Shown one piece after another: positions 5,976-12,452 of a stretch of 14,405 nt of DNA. The stretch comes from Candidatus Gastranaerophilales bacterium. Lineage in GTDB: Bacteria; Cyanobacteriota; Vampirovibrionia; Gastranaerophilales; JAQUYY01. A model generated the notes under the pieces. The model made no database searches. It had not been told where the DNA came from and saw only the letters and a list, made by a program, of their open reading frames with translations. The stretch spans positions 1 through 14,405 of the forward strand of contig JAQUYY010000021.1 of assembly GCA_028691575.1 (NCBI GenBank), read 5' to 3'. Position 1 is the first letter of the stretch; each line of letters begins with the position of its first letter. The translations under genes were made by a program, and so were the position numbers.

Positions 5976-5998
5976 TAGCAATTTGGGTTATTTATTAT
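5971..5998 (-). repeat. Right terminal inverted repeat
   Basis: Reverse complement of the left arm at 5752-5780 with two substitutions and one base missing. It includes the TAG stop of the transposase remnant (5973-5975) and ends directly before the deoB stop codon. On both strands the hairpin formed with the left arm may serve as the missing transcription stop between the convergent genes. Confidence 0.75.
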
Positions 5999-6000
5999 AT

Positions 6001-7212
6001 CTACAAGAAAGAACCTTTAATTGTCTCAAAAGGCACATCTAGCCAATCCGCAACGGAATCCGCAATTTGTGCAAAAGTTGGTCTTAACCCTAAATCTTGT
6101 GGCTCAATTTCAGGATTATAAACCATAACAGGAACATACTCTCTTGTATGGTCTGTCCCGTCAACAGTCGGATCACATCCATGGTCTGCAGTTATAATAA
6201 GCAAATCATCTTTACCGATTAAAGGTAAAATTTTTCCTAAATATTCATCAATCTCCTCAAGTGCTTTTCCATAACCAATAGCATCATTTCTATGACCATA
6301 AAGCATATCAGTATCAACCAAATTAGTAAAAATAAGCTGTTTTGAGCATTTATTGTGATTATAATCCACGCAAATACATATATTATCAAGACAAAGTTTA
6401 TTTTTCAATGCCTGAATTGTAAGTTCTAACCCTTCTTTATTGCTACCTGTATGAACGGCATGCGTAATTCCCGATTTTACAAAAATATCTTCAATTTTTC
6501 CTATTCCAATAACTGAATTTTTAGAATTAGCAATTGCATTTAAAACCGTTTGTTTATAAGGAGCAACGGAATAATCCCTTCTGTCCTTAGAAATCCTTTT
6601 AAATTCGCCGTTTACTATTTCAAATGGTCTTGCAATAACACGACTGACATTATATTCTCCGTTTAATATTTCTCTTGCAGATTCGCACCAAGAATAAAGT
6701 GTTTTAAGAGGAACCGTATCAACATCACAGGCTATTTGAAAAACACTATCCGCACTTGTATAAACAATCGGAAAGCCTGTTTTTATATGCTCATGCCCCA
6801 AATCATTAATAATTGCAGTTCCTGATGCCGGATAATTCCCTAAAAAATTTGTGCAACCGGTTTTTTGCACAAATTTTTCTATAACTTTTTTAGGAAAACC
6901 ATTCGGATAAACTTTAAACGGCTCATCTAAAATCAAGCCTGCCATTTCCCAATGTCCTGTCGTCGTATCTTTACCCTCTGAAATTTCAGCCATCTTGCCA
7001 TAACATGCAATCGGATTTTGACAAGGTGAAACCCCCATAACATCAATAATATTGCCCAGTCCTAACTTCTGCAAATTCGGCAAATTCAGTCCGTTATTAA
7101 ATTTTGCAACATTTCCCAATGTATTGCATTTTAGTGTATCGTTATACATCGGAGCATCAGGCATTGCACCCACTCCCATTGAATCTATTACAATAATTAT
7201 CGCTCTTTTCAT
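6001..7212 (-). CDS. deoB: Phosphopentomutase
   Basis: DeoB interconverts ribose-1-phosphate or deoxyribose-1-phosphate and the 5-phosphates, linking nucleoside breakdown to the pentose phosphate pathway in the cytosol. The 403-aa length is normal. It belongs to the alkaline phosphatase superfamily and shows the expected metal and catalytic sites: IVIDSMGVGAMPD with Asp10, GKDTTTGHWEMAG with the phosphorylated threonine among Thr83-85, NYPASGTAIINDLG, NLVDTDMLYGHRND, and the C-terminal metal motif ITADHGCDPTVDGTDHTREY. GGTGA four bases before the ATG at 7212 serves as ribosome site. It stands alone without deoA, deoC or pnp neighbours, so regulation by a deo operon is not seen here. Its stop codon adjoins the deleted insertion sequence. 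Confidence 0.96.
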   Translation of the reverse strand: MKRAIIIVIDSMGVGAMPDAPMYNDTLKCNTLGNVAKFNNGLNLPNLQKLGLGNIIDVMGVSPCQNPIACYGKMAEISEGKDTTTGHWEMAGLILDEPFKVYPNGFPKKVIEKFVQKTGCTNFLGNYPASGTAIINDLGHEHIKTGFPIVYTSADSVFQIACDVDTVPLKTLYSWCESAREILNGEYNVSRVIARPFEIVNGEFKRISKDRRDYSVAPYKQTVLNAIANSKNSVIGIGKIEDIFVKSGITHAVHTGSNKEGLELTIQALKNKLCLDNICICVDYNHNKCSKQLIFTNLVDTDMLYGHRNDAIGYGKALEEIDEYLGKILPLIGKDDLLIITADHGCDPTVDGTDHTREYVPVMVYNPEIEPQDLGLRPTFAQIADSVADWLDVPFETIKGSFL

Positions 7213-7440
7213 ATATTCACCAATAAAATATTCTTTTTTTATTATACTCGATTAACAAATACAGAAAAAGCCTGCTTTTTGTAACAAAATATTTCATTAC
7301 ACCTTCTATATAAAGAAACTTTTAATCTTTAGCTGCTTTAAAACCTTATAAATATAAAATTTTTTCATAAAAAAATATTACAATATTATTATATTAATAA
7401 ATTTTTGGTAAAATAAAAACACAAGTAAGGTGAAGAATAT
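7213..7440. promoter_or_regulatory. Divergent intergenic region of deoB and the acyl-activating enzyme
   Basis: On the minus strand a perfect TATAAT (complement of 7241-7246) lies 28 bases before the deoB ATG, but its -35 region (TTTTTC at 17 bases) is poor. On the plus strand TAAAAT occurs near 7410 with no good -35. A short symmetric element AAAAAG-CCTG-CTTTTT (about 7265-7280) could form a small hairpin. Nothing else was found in these 228 bases: no riboswitch-like structure and no credible gene. Confidence 0.4.
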
Positions 7441-9390
7441 ATGATAGTTTTAGAAAAAAAAATTGGCGTTCAAGATAAAGCCTTTATTAACAGTAAACTA
7501 AGTCAAAGTATAACGCAATACCTAAACAATATGCAGTCTGTTCCACAAATGTGGCAAATGCTTGCTGAAAAATTTCCAAATGTTATTGCTTTTAATGATC
7601 CTCATCATAAACCAACCCAAAAAATAACTTTTAAACAGGCTCATGAGTTAATTTTAAATTTTGCTTCAGGATTGCAATATTTAGGACTTAAAAAAGGAGA
7701 AAACACATCCTTTTTCTCTGAAAACGGTGCAAGATGGATGATAGCCGACCAGGGAGTTATGATGTGCGGTGGAGCTAATGCTGTTCGTGGTTCTCAAACC
7801 TCTGAAGACGAACTCATTTATATTCTAAAACATAGTGATAGCAGCGTTCTTATCGTTGAGAACCAGGAGCTTCTCAGCAAACTTCAACCTTATTTGATAA
7901 ATATTCCTCTAAAATTCATTATAACTTTATGGGGTGGAAAAACAAACTATATAACAGATGAATTTGTGCCTATTTATTCTTTTGATGAAATTATAAGCTT
8001 TGGAAAACATTATGAATATACTCCCGTAAATATTAAAAAAGAAGATTTGGCAACATTAATATACACATCAGGGACAACAGGACAACCAAAAGGTGCAATG
8101 CTTATGCATAAAAATCTTTTGCACCAGATAAATAATATTTTTGACAAAATAACACCTGCACCAACTGATGTTTCGCTAAGTATTTTGCCAATTTGGCATG
8201 CCTACGAAAGAGCTCTTGAATACTTCCTGATTTCAAGAGGAACAACTTTAGTTTATACAAACCTCAAAAATTTCAAACAAGATTTAGCAAAATATAACCC
8301 TACGATTTTAGCCTCTGTGCCAAGAATTTGGGAATCCATTTATGAAGGATTTTATCAAAACCTTTCAAAACAGCCAAAATCAAAGCAACGAGTTTTAAAT
8401 TCTCTGCTAAAAATAAGTTTTGTTTATAAAAAAGCTTGTAACATACTCAGAAGACTTGATTCACAAAATCAAAATCCGTCTAATTTAGATATGCTAAAAG
8501 CAGCAATAACTGCAGCTTCTTTAAAACCTATTCATGACAGAGCTGATGAAAAAATTTACTCCGAAATCCGAACAGCAATGGGGTTTGTTGATTTTAAAGC
8601 AGGTATTTCAGGTGGCGGAGCTATAGGCAAAATATACGAAGATTTCTTTGAAGCATTAGGAATAAGATTAATAGGCGGTTATGGCTTAACAGAGACATCG
8701 CCTATCTTATCGGTAAACAATCCTTCTGCTAATGTAAAATATTCGGTTGGACAACCTTTAACCAATACTCAAATTAAAATTGTTGATACTGAAACTTTTG
8801 AAGAATTGCCTGCTGAAAGCAAGGGACTTGTTCTTGCAAAAGGTGATATGGTCATGAAAGGTTATTATAAAAACAAAGATGCAACTGATAATATAATAAG
8901 CCCTGATGGCTGGATAAATACCGGTGATCTTGGCTGGCTTACCGAACAAGGATATTTAACTCTTTGTGGGCGATTCAAGGATATTATTGTCCTTTCAAAC
9001 GGTGAAAACATTGAACCTATACCTATTGAAGATGCATGTTTGCAAAGCCCTTTTATCAAACAAATTATACTTGTCGGACAGGATGAAAAAGCTCTAAGTG
9101 CTTTAATTGTTCCTGATTTTGATAGGCTTGAACATTCCTACCGGAATGGCGAGCTTAAAAATATTGATTTAACCACCAAAAACGTTCTTAATCTATTTAA
9201 AAATGAGTTAAATCAAAAAGTTAAAGCCAGAGAAAATTTCAGACCTTATGAAAAAATTGTAGATTTCAGATTTGTCACAGAAGAATTTTCTATTAATAAC
9301 GGTTTAATGACTCAAACACTTAAAATCAAACGCTCCTCTATTATGGACAAGTATTCTGATTTAATCCGGGATATTTATAAAAACATTTAG
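7441..9390 (+). CDS. aas: Acyl-ACP/long-chain acyl-CoA synthetase (AMP-forming), cyanobacterial type
   Basis: This adenylate-forming enzyme activates free fatty acids with ATP and loads them on ACP or CoA. The 649-aa protein has all ANL-family motifs in order: P-loop YTSGTTGQPKGAM (Thr209-Gly214 core), the LPIWHAYERALEYFLIS gate region, GGYGLTETSP (412-421), GWINTGDLGWL (490-500) with the ribose-binding Asp496, and hinge GRFKDIIVLSNGENIEP (510-526). LLHQINN after the P-loop, 'WHAYERALEYFL', 'TNLKNFKQDLAKYNP' and 'SVPRIWESIYEGF' closely recall cyanobacterial Aas (Slr1609), which recycles fatty acids onto ACP. On that basis I favour acyl-ACP synthetase over FadD, though sequence alone does not settle the acceptor. 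The ribosome site is AAGGTGA at 7427-7433, 7 bases before the ATG. There is no signal peptide. Confidence 0.9.
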   Translation: MIVLEKKIGVQDKAFINSKLSQSITQYLNNMQSVPQMWQMLAEKFPNVIAFNDPHHKPTQKITFKQAHELILNFASGLQYLGLKKGENTSFFSENGARWMIADQGVMMCGGANAVRGSQTSEDELIYILKHSDSSVLIVENQELLSKLQPYLINIPLKFIITLWGGKTNYITDEFVPIYSFDEIISFGKHYEYTPVNIKKEDLATLIYTSGTTGQPKGAMLMHKNLLHQINNIFDKITPAPTDVSLSILPIWHAYERALEYFLISRGTTLVYTNLKNFKQDLAKYNPTILASVPRIWESIYEGFYQNLSKQPKSKQRVLNSLLKISFVYKKACNILRRLDSQNQNPSNLDMLKAAITAASLKPIHDRADEKIYSEIRTAMGFVDFKAGISGGGAIGKIYEDFFEALGIRLIGGYGLTETSPILSVNNPSANVKYSVGQPLTNTQIKIVDTETFEELPAESKGLVLAKGDMVMKGYYKNKDATDNIISPDGWINTGDLGWLTEQGYLTLCGRFKDIIVLSNGENIEPIPIEDACLQSPFIKQIILVGQDEKALSALIVPDFDRLEHSYRNGELKNIDLTTKNVLNLFKNELNQKVKARENFRPYEKIVDFRFVTEEFSINNGLMTQTLKIKRSSIMDKYSDLIRDIYKNI

Positions 9391-9420
9391 TGTTTTCGAG
9401 TGCGTATAATGCACGCTTAA

Positions 9421-9449
9421 AATGTCATTGTGAAAAATGCAATGACATT
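9421..9449. terminator. Bidirectional hairpin terminator between convergent genes
   Basis: AATGTCATTG (9421-9430) and CAATGACATT (9440-9449) are perfect 10-bp arms around a 9-base loop. Read on the minus strand the stem runs into TTTAAG, a modest U-tract suited to stop the pseudopilin transcript. A smaller GTGC/GCAC hairpin (9400-9414) just after the stop of the synthetase gene may add to termination on the plus strand. Confidence 0.6.
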
Positions 9450-9477
9450 AAATTAACTTATTTACTTATTTTTAACA

Positions 9478-10164
9478 TTACTCGTACAGATACTTTGCGG
9501 CACAGCCGTAACCGGTATTAGTAGTTGCAGTTGAACCTGTTATGCAGGTACTTTCAGGGGAATTTGACCCTCTTGCTCCCCAAGGAACAAGTGTATTTGA
9601 AGTTATACTTGCTAAAAAAATATCTTTTCCTATAGTATTAGGTTTTTTTAAACCATTTATATCTACGTACATATGACCGCAAAATGTGTAGTCTCCAATT
9701 GCTTGACTACAGTTTGATTTATTAAGATAAAACAATATTAAACTGCCATTATTTAAAATTAATCCCGGAGATAATTCACTTCCCCTCCCGGTACCATTTA
9801 AATATTGCCAGCTATTTGCCCCACTGTGCCAACAGCCTTCGGAACTTATTCCGCTTCCTGTCCCGCCATAAGCTGAAATCCCGGAACAATCTTTTATTAT
9901 ATTTAATTTTGCAGCAAATGCATTTTTTAAATCTTCACTTCCTGCTGTATCTCCGGGGAAAGCTCCTGCTAAAGTTCCGCCGTTATCAGCTACAATCATC
10001 ATTGTTGCCTGTGACAGGTCTGAATATTGTTTTTTCCACGCTGCTTTTAGCTCCGCATCACTTGTTGTACCAAACAATGTCGGAATGGCAATACTTGCTA
10101 TTATTCCGATTATTGCAATAACTATTAATGTTTCAGCTAAAGTAAATCCATATCGATTTTTCAT
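9478..10164 (-). CDS. Type II secretion/type IV pilus-like pseudopilin
   Basis: The protein carries a textbook class III signal. The leader is MKNRYG, cleaved by prepilin peptidase before Phe, followed by FTLAETLIVIAIIGIIAS with Glu at +5 and a 20-residue hydrophobic helix. The rest (about 190 residues) is the exported globular head, with several cysteines (CSGIS, CWHSG, NCSQ, TFCGH, CITG, YGCA) suited to disulfides. It also has the motif DINGLKKPNTIGKDIF, which recurs in pseudopilins of this kind. I chose the ATG at 10164 because GGAGAA lies about 9 bases upstream. The in-frame ATG at 10179 would add MENSD and lacks an SD. No assembly ATPase, inner-membrane protein or peptidase gene is adjacent, so it depends on machinery encoded elsewhere. 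Whether it joins a secretion pseudopilus, a pilus or a DNA-uptake system is open. Confidence 0.88.
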   Translation of the reverse strand: MKNRYGFTLAETLIVIAIIGIIASIAIPTLFGTTSDAELKAAWKKQYSDLSQATMMIVADNGGTLAGAFPGDTAGSEDLKNAFAAKLNIIKDCSGISAYGGTGSGISSEGCWHSGANSWQYLNGTGRGSELSPGLILNNGSLILFYLNKSNCSQAIGDYTFCGHMYVDINGLKKPNTIGKDIFLASITSNTLVPWGARGSNSPESTCITGSTATTNTGYGCAAKYLYE

Positions 10165-10201
10165 ATCGCTATTCTCCATTAGGTAAGATTTTATAATCTT
10201 A

Positions 10202-10230
10202 ATTATAAATTAAAAGCATAATAATTTAAA
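10202..10230 (-). promoter_or_regulatory. Likely promoter of the pseudopilin gene
   Basis: On the minus strand TTTAAA (complement of 10225-10230), 17 bases and a perfect TATAAT (complement of 10202-10207) lie about 40 bases upstream of the chosen start. Downstream, AAGATT/AATCTT around 10185-10200 can form a small hairpin in the leader. Confidence 0.45.
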
Positions 10231-10250
10231 TACATTGTTTACATTAGCCG

Positions 10251-10278
10251 TAAAAGTTGAACGTTAAATAACTTCAAC
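10251..10278 (-). terminator. Hairpin and U-tract overlapping the end of the 101-aa gene
   Basis: On the minus strand GTTGAA, an inner GTT-ATTT-AAC, a bulged G and TTCAAC form a 6+3 bp stem directly followed by TTTTA. It contains the TAA stop codon (10264-10266). The stem is AT-rich, so termination would be partial, leaving the pseudopilin to rely mainly on its own promoter. Confidence 0.42.
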
Positions 10279-10569
10279 CACAACCTTTTCCGGTCCGTAT
10301 ATTTCTACCGGCATATTTGAGTTCGTCTGATGAAACTTGATTTCATATTTTCTTCCAATATTTTCGGCTTCTGCTCTAAAAATAAATATCAAATCCTCTT
10401 TTTCTCCAATATACTCGTCTTTTACCCCTTCTTGAGGATAAGAATATCTACCCAAAAGTTTGATTTCCTGTGGGCAAAAATCAATTTCCCAGTTAATTTC
10501 AGCTTTTTCCATTGTCTCAGCTTTCACTAAAAAATAATCATGAGGATGTATTCTAATCAATTCTTCCAT
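10264..10569 (-). CDS. Hypothetical 101-aa beta-rich cytosolic protein
   Basis: The ATG at 10569 is preceded by AAAGGAG about 11 bases upstream. The sequence alternates short hydrophobic strands and turns (DYFLVKAET, INWEIDF, EIKLLGRYSY, DLIFIFRAEA, RKYEIKFHQ, EKVVVEVI), which suggests a small beta-sandwich. The order of these strands resembles a chagasin-type (I42) cysteine-protease inhibitor: a Trp-containing strand after the first loop, then 'F.F.A...G....I.F', then a final 'V.V.V' strand. The family's NPTTGY and RPW loop motifs are absent and there is no signal peptide. That resemblance is therefore only a hypothesis, and 'unknown function' is the safe name. It lies between pckA and the pseudopilin on the same strand but is separated from pckA by a strong terminator. 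Confidence 0.75.
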   Translation of the reverse strand: MEELIRIHPHDYFLVKAETMEKAEINWEIDFCPQEIKLLGRYSYPQEGVKDEYIGEKEDLIFIFRAEAENIGRKYEIKFHQTNSNMPVEIYGPEKVVVEVI

Positions 10570-10663
10570 AAAATAAACTTCTCCTTTATTGCTTTTATAT
10601 TATATAGACATCAAATTAACTATCTACCCACTGTGTAGCTATTTACTAAGGTTATTTAAAGCA

Positions 10664-10701
10664 ATAAAAATGACAGATAGTTAATAAATAACCATCTGCC
10701 A
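10664..10701 (-). terminator. Strong intrinsic terminator after pckA
   Basis: In the minus-strand transcript the arms at 10689-10701 and 10671-10683 pair over 13 bp, three of the pairs being G-U, with a 5-base loop. Five U residues follow at once (complement of 10666-10670). It lies 19 bases past the pckA stop codon and marks the end of the oad-pckA transcription unit. Confidence 0.82.
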
Positions 10702-10719
10702 ATTTTTATAAGTTATAAG

Positions 10720-12381
10720 TTATACAGAAGCTAAGTTTTTTGCTTCATTAACAACTTTTGAAAGTGCTTCTAAAGCATCGGCAGGAAGTTTATCTATTCC
10801 GCCTTTTTCAACTTCTCTTGAACGTACAAATTCTACTCTGTCATTCATTCTTGCAATGAATTGCTCAGAGTAATCTTTGTTTTTCATATCAATATTAAAA
10901 TCTTCAATATCCATAATTTCAATATCAGAGAAATTTTCCCATTGTTTGAATTGAGCTTGACCTTCAACAATAGCTTCAACAATACCTAAAGTATGTTTCG
11001 GCTGAACTTTTTGACCCATGAAATCGCCTGTATTCAAGATATAGCAATCAACTCCATCTGCTATTAATTGCTTGAATCTTGTATAATCCATTTCTAAAGG
11101 ATATGTTCTAAACGGATTAGCATAAGGTTCAACAACAAGAGCATTTGGATCAACGCCTTTTGCTAATCTTTCCGCTGAAGTACGTTTTGTAGCTAATGTA
11201 ACACCCATTGCAGCTCCTAAAGAAGCTCCTCTAAGTTTTAAAACAGGAGGAATTGTAGGATCTTTCATTAACCAGAAAATAGCGTTAATAGGCTCATCTA
11301 CTCTATCTACTCTGTTTGGAGTCCATAATTTAGATTTAACAGCACGTCCGTTACCGTTTCTCATATCTTCGGTAATAGAGTATAATTTACCGTCTTCACC
11401 CATAATCACGCCGTTATTTTGTTGTGTAAGAATAAATTTATTATCCTCACAATCCATCGGATAATCTTGAGTTTTGTCAAAATATGCAGGTTCAAGGGCA
11501 ATCGAATATTTATCATGAACATTAATAATAAATGCATCATCATGAAGCACGGTTACATCATATTTATTACCATGTTTAGCGTGAGTAATTGTAGATTTGC
11601 CTGAACCTGAAAGTCCAAATACAGCTACTGTGTATTTATTATCATTTTCAAGGTTATAACGTTTTAAACCGCCATGGCAAGATGCGTAACCATTTCTGGC
11701 TGCTGCACCCCAGGCAAGTGTTAATGTACCTTTTTTATGTTCCCCAAAATATCTCATGCCAAGAATAGCAGCACAGTTATATTTTGGATCAAAGAATGTC
11801 AAACCATATGGAAAATCAGGATGTGTCCAGTCAGGATCTGAAAATATAAATAAATCACCTTCAGGAATTTCCCTTGATTGAGAATACATTTCAGAATACA
11901 TTTCATTAATATACTGGAAATTTAACATCCAACTAAGCATAACATTTTCAAACCCTTCGGGAATACAAAGATGGGCTTTTACCATGAAATCATTTTCTAA
12001 TCCTACAACTGACTGTGCATGGTACATGTATTTACTTCTTGTACCATAGACAGCTTCTCTGATAATAGGTAAAAGTTTGGCTGTATCACAATCAGGCGTT
12101 CCTACGATTTTTCTTGCCGCAGCACATCTTCCGACAACAGCACCGTCGTTAAATAATAATTGGTTTGAATTTTTTGGCAAACCTTGTTTTTCAGGTTCAA
12201 AAATAGGCATGCCTGTTAATTCAACAGTTCCCGGGCTATTCAATGCCAGTTTATACGCTTCAGAAACAGTTTTAATCTCTTCAACATTGTTGCCGTAAAA
12301 CCCGGCTTGAATAGTAGCTTTAGCAGCCGATGTGGTTGCTTTAAGCAATTCATTGTTTTTGTAAAATTCGATAGTTGTCAT
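10720..12381 (-). CDS. pckA: Phosphoenolpyruvate carboxykinase (ATP)
   Basis: The enzyme interconverts oxaloacetate + ATP and PEP + CO2 + ADP in the cytosol. The 553-aa protein shows the nucleotide-binding kinase-1 loop FGLSGSGKST (256-264), the kinase-2 metal motif VLHDDAF (Asp281-Asp282), a central RVDRVDEPINAIFWL stretch (357 onward) and a substrate-site region around GRCAAARKIVG near residue 85. The P-loop reads GLSGSGKST rather than the GLSGTGKTT of E. coli PckA. This marks it as belonging to a divergent branch of ATP-type enzymes rather than the classic one, but the catalytic set looks complete. AAGGAG lies 6 bases before the ATG, giving strong translation. It follows the oxaloacetate decarboxylase beta gene by 60 bases, so the two enzymes handle the same intermediate. 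In a fermenter the PEP-to-oxaloacetate direction, gaining ATP, is plausible, and gluconeogenesis is the alternative. Confidence 0.93.
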   Translation of the reverse strand: MTTIEFYKNNELLKATTSAAKATIQAGFYGNNVEEIKTVSEAYKLALNSPGTVELTGMPIFEPEKQGLPKNSNQLLFNDGAVVGRCAAARKIVGTPDCDTAKLLPIIREAVYGTRSKYMYHAQSVVGLENDFMVKAHLCIPEGFENVMLSWMLNFQYINEMYSEMYSQSREIPEGDLFIFSDPDWTHPDFPYGLTFFDPKYNCAAILGMRYFGEHKKGTLTLAWGAAARNGYASCHGGLKRYNLENDNKYTVAVFGLSGSGKSTITHAKHGNKYDVTVLHDDAFIINVHDKYSIALEPAYFDKTQDYPMDCEDNKFILTQQNNGVIMGEDGKLYSITEDMRNGNGRAVKSKLWTPNRVDRVDEPINAIFWLMKDPTIPPVLKLRGASLGAAMGVTLATKRTSAERLAKGVDPNALVVEPYANPFRTYPLEMDYTRFKQLIADGVDCYILNTGDFMGQKVQPKHTLGIVEAIVEGQAQFKQWENFSDIEIMDIEDFNIDMKNKDYSEQFIARMNDRVEFVRSREVEKGGIDKLPADALEALSKVVNEAKNLASV

Positions 12382-12424
12382 AGATTTCTCCTTAATTCTT
12401 TATAATTTGCCTCATTAACAAGTT

Positions 12425-12452
12425 ATTATAATCTAAATATTTTATCCTGCAA
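12425..12452 (-). promoter_or_regulatory. Possible internal promoter of pckA
   Basis: On the minus strand TTGCAG (complement of 12447-12452), 16 bases and a perfect TATAAT (complement of 12425-12430) overlap the end of the oadB gene. This would allow pckA to be transcribed apart from the decarboxylase genes. The -35 box matches only 4 of 6 bases. Confidence 0.4.

Larger units (their letters stand above)
5752..5998. mobile_element. 247-bp internally deleted insertion sequence (MITE-like)
   Basis: The element is bounded by near-perfect inverted repeats of 29 and 28 bases (5752-5780 and 5971-5998) and contains only the C-terminal end of a transposase. This is the structure left when an insertion sequence loses its middle. 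If the true tips are the AC...GT dinucleotides at 5762 and 5988, the outer 10 bp of each arm (ATAATAAATA and its complement) is an extra inverted repeat at the insertion site. No direct target duplication is visible on either reading. It occupies almost the whole gap between the convergent TPR and deoB genes, with its right edge 2 bases from the deoB stop codon. It cannot move by itself, but a full copy elsewhere in the genome could mobilise it. Confidence 0.72.

Noticed and set aside
7213..7440. Riboswitch or small RNA upstream of deoB or the synthetase gene
   Set aside because: The region is very AT-rich with only a 6-bp hairpin; no conserved-looking multi-helix structure could be drawn.
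9816..10121. 101-codon plus-strand frame opposite the pseudopilin
   Set aside because: Leucine/histidine-rich shadow of the pseudopilin gene, with no ribosome site and no recognisable domain.
12411..12424. Second copy of the fixC operator between oadB and pckA (TTAACAAGTTA)
   Set aside because: Only one half-site matches and the second half is broken; such AT-rich strings are expected by chance.
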